From Alphaproteobacteria bacterium (GTDB lineage Bacteria > Pseudomonadota > Alphaproteobacteria > Sphingomonadales > Kordiimonadaceae): DNA of 64,000 nucleotides. The notes under the pieces were generated by a model. That model did no database searches. It worked only from the letters and a program-made list of their open reading frames with translations, and was not told where the DNA came from. Within the stretch, counting starts at the first letter, position 1. Each line of letters begins with the position of its first letter. The translations under genes and the position numbers were made by a program. Location: contig SBGU01000008.1 in the NCBI GenBank assembly GCA_006226495.1, positions 1 to 64,000 on the forward strand, written 5' to 3'. Positions 37,675 through 46,874 of this stretch are shown one piece after another.

Positions 37675-37745
37675 CGATATTCCCAAATCCGCTATCATGC
37701 TGCTGCTATAGCATAGCGCGCGATCGCCTGACCATCACATGTCTG

Positions 37746-38987
37746 TCAGTGGTCCGGCACACCAACGGCAATCGCACGCAGGTCGTTGACATTGGTCAGG
37801 GTGGGCTTGGTTCGGAACAACGCACCAAGCCGTCCGAAGTAACCGAAACTGTCATTGCGGTCGAGCCACGGACCGGGCGCCGGTGCGCGGGCTCGTATCT
37901 CGGGCGTGAACCAGGCCCCTGCCGCGCCGCCAGTGCCGTCCATGCCGTCGGTGTCGGCGGCAAAGGCATGCACGGGTGCGCCGGCTGGCAATGCCTGCAA
38001 CAGCGCCAGCAGATATTCCTGGTTGGGGCCGCCCTGCCCGTCGCCCTTGACCGTGACCGTCAGTTCACCACCAGACAACAGCAGGACCGGGCGGGTGTGC
38101 GTCCCGGCCAGCAGGGACTGAACCATCGCTGCATGTTGTGCCGCGATATCCCGCGCTTCCCCAACACAGTCGTCCGCAAGCACCCGGACATCAAAGCCCT
38201 GCCCGCGCCCGTAAGCGACCGCCGCAGCAATGGCCTGCGGTCCGGACGCGATGATATCAAAACGGCTTCTGGCGAACACCGGGTCATCGGGTCCGATCGA
38301 TTCGCACAATGATTCGGGTGCCTGTATACCATAGCTTCTCAGCACCCTGGCGGCATCGGCAATGCTGCTGCTGTCCGGCACCGTGGGCCCCGACGCGATT
38401 GCGCTGGGGCAGTCGCCAACAACGTCCGATATCGCAAGGGTGCGGATACAACCGGCCTTGCCGGCCGCGCGCGCAAGCCGCCCGCCCTTGATGGCAGACA
38501 GGTGGCGGCGCACGCAGTTGATATCGGAAATCGGCGCGCCCGCGTTCAGGAGGGTGCCGGTGATACGCTGTTTGTCCTGGAGCGATATACCCGCTGCCGG
38601 CGCGCACAGGAGCGACGAGCCACCCCCGGACACCAGAACGAGCAACATCTCATCCGGACCTGTTGCATGTGCAACAGAAAGCGCGCGGTTTGCTGCCGCG
38701 ACACCCGCAGCATCCGGCACCGGGTGTGCACATTCCAGAACCTCGATCCGGTCGCAGGGCACGGCATAGCCATACCGGCACACAGCAATGCCACCAAGCG
38801 GCACGTCGGGCCAGGCCAGTTCGAAGGCGCGAGCCATCGCAGCCGCGGCTTTGCCGAACGCGATCACCCGAACCGCGCGCCAGGGCGACGGGTCCGGCAG
38901 GGCGGGCGGCACAACAAGCAAGGGATCGGCCGACCTGACAGCCGCAGCATAAAGACCGCGACAGAATTCCGGCCAATCCCCGTGCAT
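37746..38987 (-). CDS. Glycerate 2-kinase (MOFRL family)
   Basis: A 413-residue protein of the GckA/TtuD group, once called hydroxypyruvate reductase. Signature blocks: FGKAAAAMARAF, VSGGGSSLLCAP, DVVGDCPSAIASGPTVPD and, near the C-terminus, the MOFRL domain with LSGGELTVTVKG and DTDGMDGTGGAAG. It phosphorylates D-glycerate at C2, as in serine-cycle or glyoxylate pathways. No pathway partners are adjacent; the M28 peptidase precedes it by 9 nt. Confidence 0.92.
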   Translation of the reverse strand: MHGDWPEFCRGLYAAAVRSADPLLVVPPALPDPSPWRAVRVIAFGKAAAAMARAFELAWPDVPLGGIAVCRYGYAVPCDRIEVLECAHPVPDAAGVAAANRALSVAHATGPDEMLLVLVSGGGSSLLCAPAAGISLQDKQRITGTLLNAGAPISDINCVRRHLSAIKGGRLARAAGKAGCIRTLAISDVVGDCPSAIASGPTVPDSSSIADAARVLRSYGIQAPESLCESIGPDDPVFARSRFDIIASGPQAIAAAVAYGRGQGFDVRVLADDCVGEARDIAAQHAAMVQSLLAGTHTRPVLLLSGGELTVTVKGDGQGGPNQEYLLALLQALPAGAPVHAFAADTDGMDGTGGAAGAWFTPEIRARAPAPGPWLDRNDSFGYFGRLGALFRTKPTLTNVNDLRAIAVGVPDH

Positions 38988-38996
38988 CTGGTTTTC

Positions 38997-40397
38997 CTAT
39001 TCTGCGGCGGGCGCCGGCAGTTGGTCGAATGCGCCCATCGACCCCGGGAACACAACAGGCGTTTCAAGTCCGTCATTCGCGACCGCGGCAACCCCGAAGA
39101 AATAATTGTCGATCACGACATTGTCGAGGGTCAACGACCTGGCGTCCTTGCCGACAAACCGGCTCCAGCGCCACTGTGCATCGGTGGTCAGGCGCCAATA
39201 GATGCGGAAGCCGCGCAGATTGGCGGTTTCCTTCTCGTCCGGCCGCATCTGCCAGGAAATCGTGGTCGAGGGTTCGACCGCCCCTGTGAGTTCGACCTTC
39301 ACGGGCGCAGGTGGCGCACCGGCTACGGATGCCAGGGTCACCACATTCAAGGCCGTCAGTTTGGCGGCATAGTCGAAATCGACACCATCGATGGTATCGC
39401 CATAATTGATACCGTTTTCGACCCGGATATCCTGATGCTGGCGATTGTAGTTTTCATTGGTTTCCATGATGCGCACGCCCGGCCAGCCGGCTTCGTTGAA
39501 CGGGCGGTGATGGCCACCACGGCCGAAGCGGTCCAGGCGATAGACCATCATGACATCAAGGTTGGGGATATACTGGTCGGCCAGGCGGTCGACAAGCCGG
39601 GCCAGGTTGCGGCTCGGGCTGTCCACTTCACCACCGGCATAGCGCCGTTCCGTGGCTTCTTTCTCTGTTTCGGTCGCCCGTGTGCCTTCCGAAAATACCC
39701 GCGCTGTCGTGTTGTCGATCACACCATTGATACCAGCGATATTGCCGATCATGTCGTTGTTCAGCACGCCCATGATGCGCCAGCCTTTTTCGTGGGCGTG
39801 TTCTGCCAGCACCTTGCCGCCATACAGTCCCTGCTCTTCGCCCGACAGGCCGGAATAGACGATGGTGCCGGGGAATTTGGTCTGGCACAGCACTCGCGCC
39901 GCTTCCATGGTACCCGCCATGCCCGAGGCATTGTCGTTGGCCCCCGGTGAATCGTCGGTGAAATTGACCGGATCGGAGATGCGGCTATCGATATCGCCCG
40001 ACATGATGATCACCCGGTCGGGATCAAGGATGCCGCGCTGCACGGCGATGACATCGACAATCTCGGTCGGCGTCGGGATGCGCTTGCCGGTGAATGTGCC
40101 CGAAATGGTATAAACCTCAAGCGGTGCCGCGCAGGTGTCGCTGATCTTCCTGAACTCGGCCTCGATCCAGCGGCGTGCGGCACCAATGCCGCGGGTATCG
40201 GATTTTGTATCGGACAGGCTGTGGCGTGTGCCGAAGCCCACCAGCTTGCGAATATCTGCCTCGATGCGTTTGGCCGATACGTCCGCGACCATCTGGTGCA
40301 GGCGCGGCACTTCGGTGGGTGCAGGTTCGTCCGGCGCGGCGGCGACACCGGCGGTCGCCAGCAGGCACAGGCCCGGAATGGCAAGAAATCTGTTCAT
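38997..40397 (-). CDS. Exported M28-family zinc peptidase with C-terminal beta domain
   Basis: A 466-residue protein with a signal peptide (MNRFLAIPGLCLLATAGVAA). The M28 zinc ligands can be traced: SPGANDNASGM (bridging Asp), SGEEQGLYG (catalytic and metal Glu), NNDMIGN (Asp) and GGHHRPFNEAGWP (His). The last 120 residues resemble a fibronectin-III-like domain (VKVELTGAVEPSTTISW). It should act in the periplasm or outside as an aminopeptidase. It is 9 nt from the kinase gene, possibly one transcript. Confidence 0.88.
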   Translation of the reverse strand: MNRFLAIPGLCLLATAGVAAAPDEPAPTEVPRLHQMVADVSAKRIEADIRKLVGFGTRHSLSDTKSDTRGIGAARRWIEAEFRKISDTCAAPLEVYTISGTFTGKRIPTPTEIVDVIAVQRGILDPDRVIIMSGDIDSRISDPVNFTDDSPGANDNASGMAGTMEAARVLCQTKFPGTIVYSGLSGEEQGLYGGKVLAEHAHEKGWRIMGVLNNDMIGNIAGINGVIDNTTARVFSEGTRATETEKEATERRYAGGEVDSPSRNLARLVDRLADQYIPNLDVMMVYRLDRFGRGGHHRPFNEAGWPGVRIMETNENYNRQHQDIRVENGINYGDTIDGVDFDYAAKLTALNVVTLASVAGAPPAPVKVELTGAVEPSTTISWQMRPDEKETANLRGFRIYWRLTTDAQWRWSRFVGKDARSLTLDNVVIDNYFFGVAAVANDGLETPVVFPGSMGAFDQLPAPAAE

Positions 40398-40420
40398 GGC
40401 TTGGTCCTCCCCTGTTTTTG

Positions 40421-40762
40421 TCAGGCGGTCCGTTTGCTGTAAGCCGCCCGGTTCATGTCCCTGATATCGACGCTCAGTGACGCCACAGGCGGCACGATGT
40501 CGTCAATCCGGTCCAGGACCCGCATGGCCAGATCCTTCTTGGCCGCGTCATCCCGCCCGGACAGCAGGTATACAGTAACATGAATAAATTTCTCGTCCCG
40601 GCCAGCCACAAGTGCGTGATCACACGGATAGGCGCGCACCTTGATGTCCAGTTCGTCGAACAGGCCGCTGTCGAGGGATGCCCTGTGGGCGGCATTCATC
40701 ATGGCAGGGACAAGGACTTCAATATCATCATCGCGCGAATGTTCGATCACGAGGTGCGGCAT
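40421..40762 (-). CDS. 5-carboxymethyl-2-hydroxymuconate delta-isomerase-like protein
   Basis: A 113-residue tautomerase-superfamily protein starting MPHLVIEHS, so Pro2 becomes the catalytic N-terminal proline after Met removal. The start is chosen for this reason; a longer frame lacks it. RAYPCDHALVAG and FIHVTVYLLSGRD match the CHMI family. No homoprotocatechuate genes are near, so the real substrate is open. Confidence 0.85.
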   Translation of the reverse strand: MPHLVIEHSRDDDIEVLVPAMMNAAHRASLDSGLFDELDIKVRAYPCDHALVAGRDEKFIHVTVYLLSGRDDAAKKDLAMRVLDRIDDIVPPVASLSVDIRDMNRAAYSKRTA

Positions 40763-40936
40763 GGTCAGCTCCTTTAATGGCACAGGCGGGTCGGTGGCTT
40801 TTCGGCACGGCTGCAGAGTAGCCATCGGCACACTGCCATTAAAGCAGAAAACTCTTTACCGCGCTGGTTTTGCCAAGCACAATCAAGCCGAGCAGTGTTT
40901 CCCGATTAGGCTTTACCCCATTGAGGAGGTCCGGAC

Positions 40937-41515
40937 ATGAAGATACTCGCCCTTGCCGCACTTGTCGCAATCACAGACCCGACCGTTCCGCAACCGGACG
41001 CCAGTCTTGAGGCTGCGCTCGCCGAACTCCCCAGCCTAGTTGAGCTGTGTGGCGAAGTGCCGGAAGCGCCCAATAATGTTCGGCGGTATAACCCTATAAA
41101 ACCGTTACAGAAATCTGTATCCAGATTTGTTGATGCGACCGAGGACCGGATCGCCTGTGCAAATGACGTGTTTGCCGATACCCGCGATATCCTGCTGACA
41201 GTCCGGGACCAAAAGGCGCTTGTTGCGATCATTGACCATGTGAACAAGGATTTCACAGACTATTTCGCAGCGCTGAATAGCCAGTCGGAACTGCTTGCGA
41301 CCCGGATTTCCCATCAAGTGGACTGGAAGGATAAAACACTGGTTGCACCCGAACAGCGCCTGCGGAGCTGTGTCAGAAACAGCGTTGAAAGCGCGCGGCT
41401 GTGCGACCTGCGCAATGCAACCTTCGCAAGCCATATCAACATGCCAAAATTCAGAGGGCGCATTTCGCCCGCACACTGGGAAGCGGTGGACCCGCCCCAG
41501 TTTGTCCTGGAATAG
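40937..41515 (+). CDS. Hypothetical protein, probably exported
   Basis: A 192-residue protein with a short hydrophobic N-terminus (MKILALAALVAITDP) that may be a signal sequence. The mature region has four Cys (LCGEV, IACAND, LRSCVR, LCDLR) spaced as if paired by disulfides, and long helical stretches. GAGGAGG precedes the ATG. I do not recognise it. It is monocistronic and ends at the 41527 hairpin. Confidence 0.7.
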   Translation: MKILALAALVAITDPTVPQPDASLEAALAELPSLVELCGEVPEAPNNVRRYNPIKPLQKSVSRFVDATEDRIACANDVFADTRDILLTVRDQKALVAIIDHVNKDFTDYFAALNSQSELLATRISHQVDWKDKTLVAPEQRLRSCVRNSVESARLCDLRNATFASHINMPKFRGRISPAHWEAVDPPQFVLE

Positions 41516-41526
41516 GCTTCAAAAGC

Positions 41527-41555
41527 AAAACGCCGGCCTGATGCGCCGGCGTTTT
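41527..41555. terminator. Bidirectional terminator
   Basis: A perfect 11-bp stem (41527-41537 with 41545-41555) with A-tracts and T-tracts on its two sides sits between two converging genes. Confidence 0.85.
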
Positions 41556-41578
41556 CATTTGGAGACGATGGTTTTCCC

Positions 41579-42016
41579 CTATTCCGTGACGGTAATGGTG
41601 ATCTTCTGGGAATAGACTGGCGGGTTGTGCGGGATGTGGTTCTGGTCGGCAAGCAACAGTTGCAGGGTGTGTGTGCCCGGCGCCAGCGTGACTTCAGTTT
41701 CGGTCTGACCGCCCCCAAAATGCCGGTGCTGGTCGTCCATCGGCACATTTTCGTCAAACGGCGGCAGGTCGACATCAATGATCAGATGGTGGTGCCCGGT
41801 GTTGGCTTTTTCCGTGCCGGCCGGCGCAACTCCCATGCCCTTCAGGCCAAAGACGACATGCACAGGACCCTTTACCGTGTCCCCGTCTTGCGGGCTGATG
41901 AAATAGACGGCTGCACCTTCGGGGGCCGGGGTGCGGTCGTCGGCCAGTGCAGCACCGGCAAAAAGTCCGGTTCCCAGCGCCAGACCCGCGATCAGATTGG
42001 TGATTCCGGTGGTCAT
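41579..42016 (-). CDS. DUF4399 exported protein
   Basis: A 145-residue protein with a signal peptide (cleavage near ALA-D, residue 25). The mature beta-rich domain contains VYFISPQDGDTVKGPVHV, HHHLIIDVDLP, HRHFGGGQTE and LLLADQNHIPH, the His-rich DUF4399 pattern. The many His suggest metal binding, but no activity is established. Confidence 0.88.
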   Translation of the reverse strand: MTTGITNLIAGLALGTGLFAGAALADDRTPAPEGAAVYFISPQDGDTVKGPVHVVFGLKGMGVAPAGTEKANTGHHHLIIDVDLPPFDENVPMDDQHRHFGGGQTETEVTLAPGTHTLQLLLADQNHIPHNPPVYSQKITITVTE

Positions 42017-42131
42017 ATGTCACTCCTGTGTGTCTGTTGCGGTATGTTGGCCCGTTTCGGCGCCGAGCTTTCCACGCATGAAAAGGCTTGTCAATTCACG
42101 GCGCCGGCATCCGGGCCGACGGCGGCGCCGG

Positions 42132-42503
42132 TCAGTCGCCGACGGCGCAAATGACATAAAGCTTGCGGCAGGCTTCAACAGTTTCCCATGTGCCAACAAA
42201 GCCTTCCGGGATAACGAACCTGTCGCCCGCGACGAAGCGGCTGATATTTCCGGCTTCATCCGCAAGTTCGACAACACCTTCAAGCAAATGACAGAATTCC
42301 TCGTCCCCGGCGCAATTGATGCGCCATTTCCCGGGTGCGGACGACCAGTAGCCGGTGAAGAAGCGGCCGCGTGTATCCGCATATATGTTTTCGGTAATCT
42401 GGATTGGCTGGCCGGAGATCAGCTTTTCGTCGGCAGGCAGGCTTTCCTCCCTGACCGGTTTGACCGCGCCAAAATCGACAATGCCTTTTGCGCCCGTATC
42501 CAT
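42132..42503 (-). CDS. Cupin-domain protein (cupin_3/EutQ-like)
   Basis: A 123-residue single-domain cupin. INCAGDEEFCHLLEGVVELAD and DRFVIPEGFVGTWET form the two cupin motifs; Glu and His are present in the first, but the second His is missing, as in the ethanolamine-type cupin_3 group. Function unknown. It is 115 nt from the DUF4399 gene, same strand. Confidence 0.8.
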   Translation of the reverse strand: MDTGAKGIVDFGAVKPVREESLPADEKLISGQPIQITENIYADTRGRFFTGYWSSAPGKWRINCAGDEEFCHLLEGVVELADEAGNISRFVAGDRFVIPEGFVGTWETVEACRKLYVICAVGD

Positions 42504-42587
42504 TGTTCAACGGCTCCCCTTTTGCACAGGATGTGCAGACTGCCCGAGGGCCGGGACCTTGGCAATCAAAAGCTTGTACGGTCTGGC

Positions 42588-43412
42588 CTACTCTGCCGGT
42601 TTAGGCGCCGTGCGCGGCGCGGTCCGTTGCCGGGCCCAGATTCTGAAGGGATAGAGGATCTGCCCCCACCAGGCCGCGGGATAATCCGTCTCGGTAACAC
42701 CCAGGTTTTCAGCAGGTGCCGCCGGGCTGTAGAAGGTTCCGAACAGCAGGTCATAAAAGGCAAACACGGTGGCAAAATTCTTGTCGATTGCCTCCCTGTC
42801 CCTGGCATGGTGCCAGCGGTGCAGGTGCGGGCTCACAAATACATACCGCAATGGCCCGTACCGCCAGCCCAGGTTGGCGTGAACATAATAGCCATAGAAA
42901 TGACGCACCCAGCCGTCGATCACCACGGCCCAGACGGGAAAGCCGAGCGCGGTCAGCACCACTGCGTTGAGGCCCACGGCAACCAGCCGGTTGATGGGGT
43001 GGAACCGGATCAGCGTAAGCCAGCCGACATGCCGGTCGCTGTGGTGCGCGGCATGCACAGGCCATAAGGCCGGCAGATGCATCAGCCTGTGGCGCCAGTA
43101 GCCAACAAGGTCCGAGACCGCGACGATCAGGAGCACCGTCACCCAGGCGGGCAGCTTTGCGATGTGATCGCTGGCCATGCCGGCGATGCCGGCACCTGCC
43201 ATGAAAGCGACGATGCCTTGGCTCATGAGGGTCAGGACAGGCACCATCAACACAAGGTCGGTGATGAAATATATCAGGTTGGTCCGCCATTCGGCGCGCG
43301 CGGCTTTCCAGTCGACAAGCGCACGCGGACCCCGCACCACAAGGCTTGCGAGCGTGAAAAATCCTGCCAGGATGACAAGTTCCTGAAAGCCGCCTGCCAA
43401 ACGGTCCAGCAT
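42588..43412 (-). CDS. Sterol desaturase / fatty acid hydroxylase family protein
   Basis: A 274-residue membrane protein with about five helices and the three His clusters of the diiron hydroxylase family: HRLMH, HAAHHSD and HLHRWHH. The start (MLDRLAGGF) is supported by GAGGGG; the longer frame begins with TTG. Substrate cannot be told: relatives act on sterols, carotenoids, hopanoids or alkyl lipids. Confidence 0.9.
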   Translation of the reverse strand: MLDRLAGGFQELVILAGFFTLASLVVRGPRALVDWKAARAEWRTNLIYFITDLVLMVPVLTLMSQGIVAFMAGAGIAGMASDHIAKLPAWVTVLLIVAVSDLVGYWRHRLMHLPALWPVHAAHHSDRHVGWLTLIRFHPINRLVAVGLNAVVLTALGFPVWAVVIDGWVRHFYGYYVHANLGWRYGPLRYVFVSPHLHRWHHARDREAIDKNFATVFAFYDLLFGTFYSPAAPAENLGVTETDYPAAWWGQILYPFRIWARQRTAPRTAPKPAE

Positions 43413-43584
43413 GGGTAATCCCCTCAATCCAATGAGGGTATGTTAGCGCTTGCAGGTTAACAGAGTGCGATCAGAAAGCTAAAATTGCGCCGAACACGGC
43501 CAACATTACCCTACCGAAAGACCGTGACACGCGCAGGGCCGCACGATATAGAAACAGCGTTCAACGCCAGCTCAGGAAAATGCC

Positions 43585-44178
43585 ATGGCCGTCTTGCCGC
43601 TTGTATATGCACCCAACCCCATCTTCCGCAAAAAGGCCGAACCGGTCGAGGCAGTGGACGACAGCATCCGCGCCATCATCGACGACATGCTGGAAACCAT
43701 GTATGCCGAACGCGGTGTGGGCATTGGCGCCAACATGGTCGGCATCCTGAAGCAGATTATCGTGCTCGACCTGCAGCCTGAGGGCGTGCGGGACCCGCTG
43801 GTGTGCGTGAACCCGAAGATTGTCTGGTATTCGGAGGAAAAGAGCAGCATGGAAGAGGCCTCGCTGTGTTTCCCCGGCATCTCGGCGGAAGTCAGCCGCC
43901 CGCGCGCGATCCATGTCACCTATCTGGACCGCGACGGTGTCGCGCGTGAACTGGAAGCCGAAGGCGACCTGGCGACCGTGATCCAGCATGAAATGGATTA
44001 CCTGGAAGGCATGACCTACCTGGACTATCTGTCGAAAATGAAGCGCGACCTGCTCATGAAAAAAATGGCCAAATATATGAAATCCGGCCACCATCATGTG
44101 CATGGCCCGCACTGCAACCATGGCCACGACCATCACCATGATCATGGCCATGTACACGGCCCGGACTGCAATCATTAA
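43585..44178 (+). CDS. Degenerate peptide-deformylase-like protein with His-rich tail
   Basis: A 197-residue protein aligned along its first 168 residues with peptide deformylase (YAERGVGIGA, VNPKIV, LDRDG and QHEMDYLEG match by position). Key residues differ: the active-site Gln position is Met51, the metal Cys position is Ser93 (EASLC instead of EGCLS; Cys95 lies two later), and the second metal His is Tyr139. His135 and Glu136 remain. Residues 169-197 hold 14 His and 2 Cys and contain the repeat HVHGPxCNH twice. An active deformylase is unlikely. A metal-binding or chaperone-like role is possible. RBS CAGGAAAA. No canonical def is in the window. Confidence 0.85.
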   Translation: MAVLPLVYAPNPIFRKKAEPVEAVDDSIRAIIDDMLETMYAERGVGIGANMVGILKQIIVLDLQPEGVRDPLVCVNPKIVWYSEEKSSMEEASLCFPGISAEVSRPRAIHVTYLDRDGVARELEAEGDLATVIQHEMDYLEGMTYLDYLSKMKRDLLMKKMAKYMKSGHHHVHGPHCNHGHDHHHDHGHVHGPDCNH

Positions 44179-44196
44179 GACTGAATCAGTGCGTCT

Positions 44197-44757
44197 TCAG
44201 CGTGCCGCCGCGGCTGCGGGATTCGGCGGCACATAATCGAAGATCAGGTGATAGCGATCCTCGTCGCTGTCGTTCAGCACAGCATGATACCTGAGATTGT
44301 TGATCTCGTAGGCTTCGCCCACCTTCAGGGTATGGAGCTGGCCGTCAATTGTGAAGCGTACACCCGGATTCGTTTGCAAGGGCACATGAATGCGGTGACC
44401 GATCGCAAAGGACGGCCCTGCGTCATAATGCTCCTCGATCTCGCCACCAGCTACCAGGTTCGCCACCATCGACCGGATAACATGGCCGCCAGGCGGATAA
44501 TGTTTTGACAGGACCCGGTCGATCACCGGATTGACGACGTCCGCCAAAATGGGCCAACCCGCAAAGGGGCGAACCTTCAGGTTTGGCCAGCCTTCCGCAA
44601 ACAGCAGAACGATCGATTTTGTGCGGCGATGCACGTCGAAAGCCTGCTGGCGAATATCGCAGCGGTCCCAGACCGCCGCATCCAGGCCTTTAACAGCGTC
44701 AATAAGCGCGCCACATTCAACAGCGCCGAGTTCCCGGATCGGGACTCCGATATCCAT
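44197..44757 (-). CDS. Aspartyl/asparaginyl beta-hydroxylase family dioxygenase
   Basis: A 186-residue single-domain 2OG-Fe(II) oxygenase. EEHYDAGPSFAIGHRIHVPL carries the first His with a nearby Asp and the Arg-His strand, and RYHAVLN the distal His. It has no signal peptide. The substrate (a protein side chain or small molecule) is unknown. It is convergent with the deformylase-like gene, 18 nt apart. The family call is firm; the role is open. Confidence 0.85.
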   Translation of the reverse strand: MDIGVPIRELGAVECGALIDAVKGLDAAVWDRCDIRQQAFDVHRRTKSIVLLFAEGWPNLKVRPFAGWPILADVVNPVIDRVLSKHYPPGGHVIRSMVANLVAGGEIEEHYDAGPSFAIGHRIHVPLQTNPGVRFTIDGQLHTLKVGEAYEINNLRYHAVLNDSDEDRYHLIFDYVPPNPAAAAAR

Positions 44758-44890
44758 GTCTTTCCCCCGGTAAGACGAGCTTTGATTTTATGGTTTTAAA
44801 CCAAAGTTCATTGTCCATACCGGGAGGCCGCAGTCAATCACTCGGGCCCACTTTATTTCGCACCCGACGGCGTGCTTTTCCGCAGAACGG

Positions 44891-45553
44891 CTATTCCACA
44901 ACCGGGGAAAGAGCAATTTCCACACGGCGGTTCTGGGCCCTGCCCTCGGGCGTGCCATTGTCCGCAATCGGATACTGTTCGCCCAGACCACGCACGATCA
45001 GCCGTTCGCGGATAACCCCATTTGCAGCCAGTACATCGGCCACCGAAGCCGCGCGGCGTTCCGACAGTTGCTGATTATAGCTTTCCGCACCGGTAGAATC
45101 GGTGTGGCCCAACACGTCCACATAGGTCTTGTTATATTCCTTGAGCACAAGGCCGACAGAATGCAGCACGTCGGTGAACTGGGCCTTGACCACCGTGCTG
45201 TCGGTATCGAACGTCACATTGCCCGGCATGTTCAGGATGATATTGTCCCCGTCGCGCACCACCTGTACGCCTGTGCCCTGGAGTTGCTTCCTGAGTTTGG
45301 CTTCCTGCTGGTCCATATAGAAACCGACGCCGCCACCCACGAGCGTGCCGATACCAGCGCCGATGAGCACGGCCTTGCGCTTGTTGGAACCGCCAACGAT
45401 GGCGCCGCCAAGGCCGCCGGCCGCGGCACCGATAGCCGCACCGATGGCGGTGTTGGAGACCTTGCGTTCCCCGGTATAGGGGTCGGTTGCGCAGGCCTGG
45501 AGCACAAAGATACTGCCAACAAGAAAACTGATCTGCCCGATATTCCTGGTCAT
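44891..45553 (-). CDS. OmpA-family lipoprotein with glycine-zipper domain (YiaD-like)
   Basis: A 220-residue protein. Lipobox VLQAC (Cys21), then a glycine-zipper membrane-active region (GAAIGAAAGGLGGAIVGG, then GAGIGTLVGGGVG), then an OmpA C-terminal domain with GHTDSTG and AQNRRVEI for peptidoglycan binding. The start chosen is the second of two close ATGs because GGAGAGGA fits it best. It links the outer membrane to the cell wall. Confidence 0.9.
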   Translation of the reverse strand: MTRNIGQISFLVGSIFVLQACATDPYTGERKVSNTAIGAAIGAAAGGLGGAIVGGSNKRKAVLIGAGIGTLVGGGVGFYMDQQEAKLRKQLQGTGVQVVRDGDNIILNMPGNVTFDTDSTVVKAQFTDVLHSVGLVLKEYNKTYVDVLGHTDSTGAESYNQQLSERRAASVADVLAANGVIRERLIVRGLGEQYPIADNGTPEGRAQNRRVEIALSPVVE

Positions 45554-45682
45554 GTTCATTCCTCTCCATGGTTTTGGTGCAGGCTGTCTCTGCGGTGGCC
45601 TTGCACGGTTCCCGAAACATTGTGTGACACACAATTCGGGCGGGAAATGTGCAGGCGGCGTGGCAAGATCATGGCAAGGAAA

Positions 45683-45706
45683 AAGCCGCCCGGTGGCGGG
45701 CGGCTT
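45683..45706 (-). terminator. Terminator of the DUF2059 gene
   Basis: A 9-bp stem (AAGCCGCCC with GGGCGGCTT, 6-nt loop) is followed on the minus strand by TTCCTT. It lies 25 nt past the DUF2059 stop. Confidence 0.65.
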
Positions 45707-45730
45707 CCAGAAAGCAGGTCGGCAAAGCGC

Positions 45731-46228
45731 CTACTGGAACATCGGATAGTCTTTCATCATCTCGCCAACGACTTCCATCGCGACTTCCTGGCCCAGTTTC
45801 TGGCCCTTCGTCTGAAGGGATTCCATCACGGCCGGGATTTTGGAAGCATAGGCCTGGAAGACCGGCGTTTTCATCAGCTCGGTCAACTGCTGCAATTCAT
45901 CGAGGGTGAAATGAAGCCGGTACTGTTCGGTAATTGCGGGGACAAGCTTTTCGCTGAAACGGGCGACCGCGCGCACACGGAAATCGTCGAGGAAATTGTC
46001 CAGGTCTTCCTCGTGGTATGACTTGCCCTGTTGTTTGAGGCTGGTGCTCAATTGTGTTTTGAGGAGCGGTGTCATGGACCGGAACATCTGGTCCATCAGT
46101 TTGACCGAAGGCTCCAGGGAATGGCTGAGGTCGAGCAGTTCCTTGACCTCATCGGCAAATTCGTCCGCATGGGCGGCAGGCGCCAGCATGACCAGCAGCA
46201 CGGCGGTTCGCATAAAGTGTTTAATCAT
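45731..46228 (-). CDS. DUF2059 exported protein
   Basis: A 165-residue protein with a signal peptide (cleavage near AHA-D, residue 22). The mature region is helical, with FTLDELQQLTELMKTPVFQA, the hallmark DUF2059 block. Periplasmic, function unknown. The next gene on the same strand is the OmpA-like lipoprotein, but a terminator separates them. Confidence 0.87.
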   Translation of the reverse strand: MIKHFMRTAVLLVMLAPAAHADEFADEVKELLDLSHSLEPSVKLMDQMFRSMTPLLKTQLSTSLKQQGKSYHEEDLDNFLDDFRVRAVARFSEKLVPAITEQYRLHFTLDELQQLTELMKTPVFQAYASKIPAVMESLQTKGQKLGQEVAMEVVGEMMKDYPMFQ

Positions 46229-46301
46229 TTAAAATCCCCCAAGAAAAAACAAATCAGGCGCTGATGATGCCTGTTTCCCGGGCGCGGTCAACAGCCCAAG
46301 C

Positions 46302-46331
46302 AAAAAGGCTGCCCCGGATGGGACAGCCTTT
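46302..46331 (-). terminator. Terminator of rplM-rpsI
   Basis: Stem arms 46304-46311 and 46324-46331 pair over 8 bp, with extra CCC/GGG pairs inside beyond a C/A mismatch; the minus strand continues with TTTTTGC. It lies 64 nt past the rpsI stop. Confidence 0.7.
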
Positions 46332-46395
46332 CGCACTCTGAACAGAATTTTGTGATACTCGAAACAGAAACTCGGAACAGAAAACTTGTGTTCGC

Positions 46396-46869
46396 TTAAC
46401 GCTTGGAGAACTGGAACGAACGACGGGCTTTTGCCTTGCCGTATTTTTTCCGTTCTACAACGCGGCTGTCGCGGGTCAGGAAGCCAGCGGCCTTCAGCGC
46501 GCCACGCAGGTCCGGCTCGGCCAGTTGCAGGGCTTGCGAAATGCCGTGCTTCACCGCGCCGGCCTGACCCGAAAGGCCACCACCGGTTACAGTCGCAACA
46601 ACGTCATACTGGTCTACGCGGCCAGCAACCTGGAAGGGCTGGTTCACGATCAGACGCAGGGTCGGACGGGCGAAATAAACGTCCTGGTCACGACCGTTGA
46701 CCGTGATTTTGCCCGAACCCGGCTTTACCCATACGCGGGCAACAGCGTCTTTACGCTTGCCGGTGGCATAGGAACGGCCCTGGGCGTCAACAACCGGCTT
46801 GCGCTCTTCGCTCACTTCGACAGCTTTCGCCGTGCCGGTGATTTCCTTGAGATCCTGAAGATCGGCCAT
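46396..46869 (-). CDS. rpsI: Ribosomal protein S9 (uS9)
   Basis: A small-subunit protein whose C-terminal tail reaches the P-site tRNA. It has 157 residues; the N-terminal 27 are an extension usual in alphaproteobacteria. [17 protein letters not shown] and the tail [11 protein letters not shown] are conserved. It lies 5 nt after rplM, the standard rplM-rpsI operon. Confidence 0.98.
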   Translation of the reverse strand: MADLQDLKEITGTAKAVEVSEERKPVVDAQGRSYATGKRKDAVARVWVKPGSGKITVNGRDQDVYFARPTLRLIVNQPFQVAGRVDQYDVVATVTGGGLSGQAGAVKHGISQALQLAEPDLRGALKAAGFLTRDSRVVERKKYGKAKARRSFQFSKR

Positions 46870-46874
46870 GTTGA

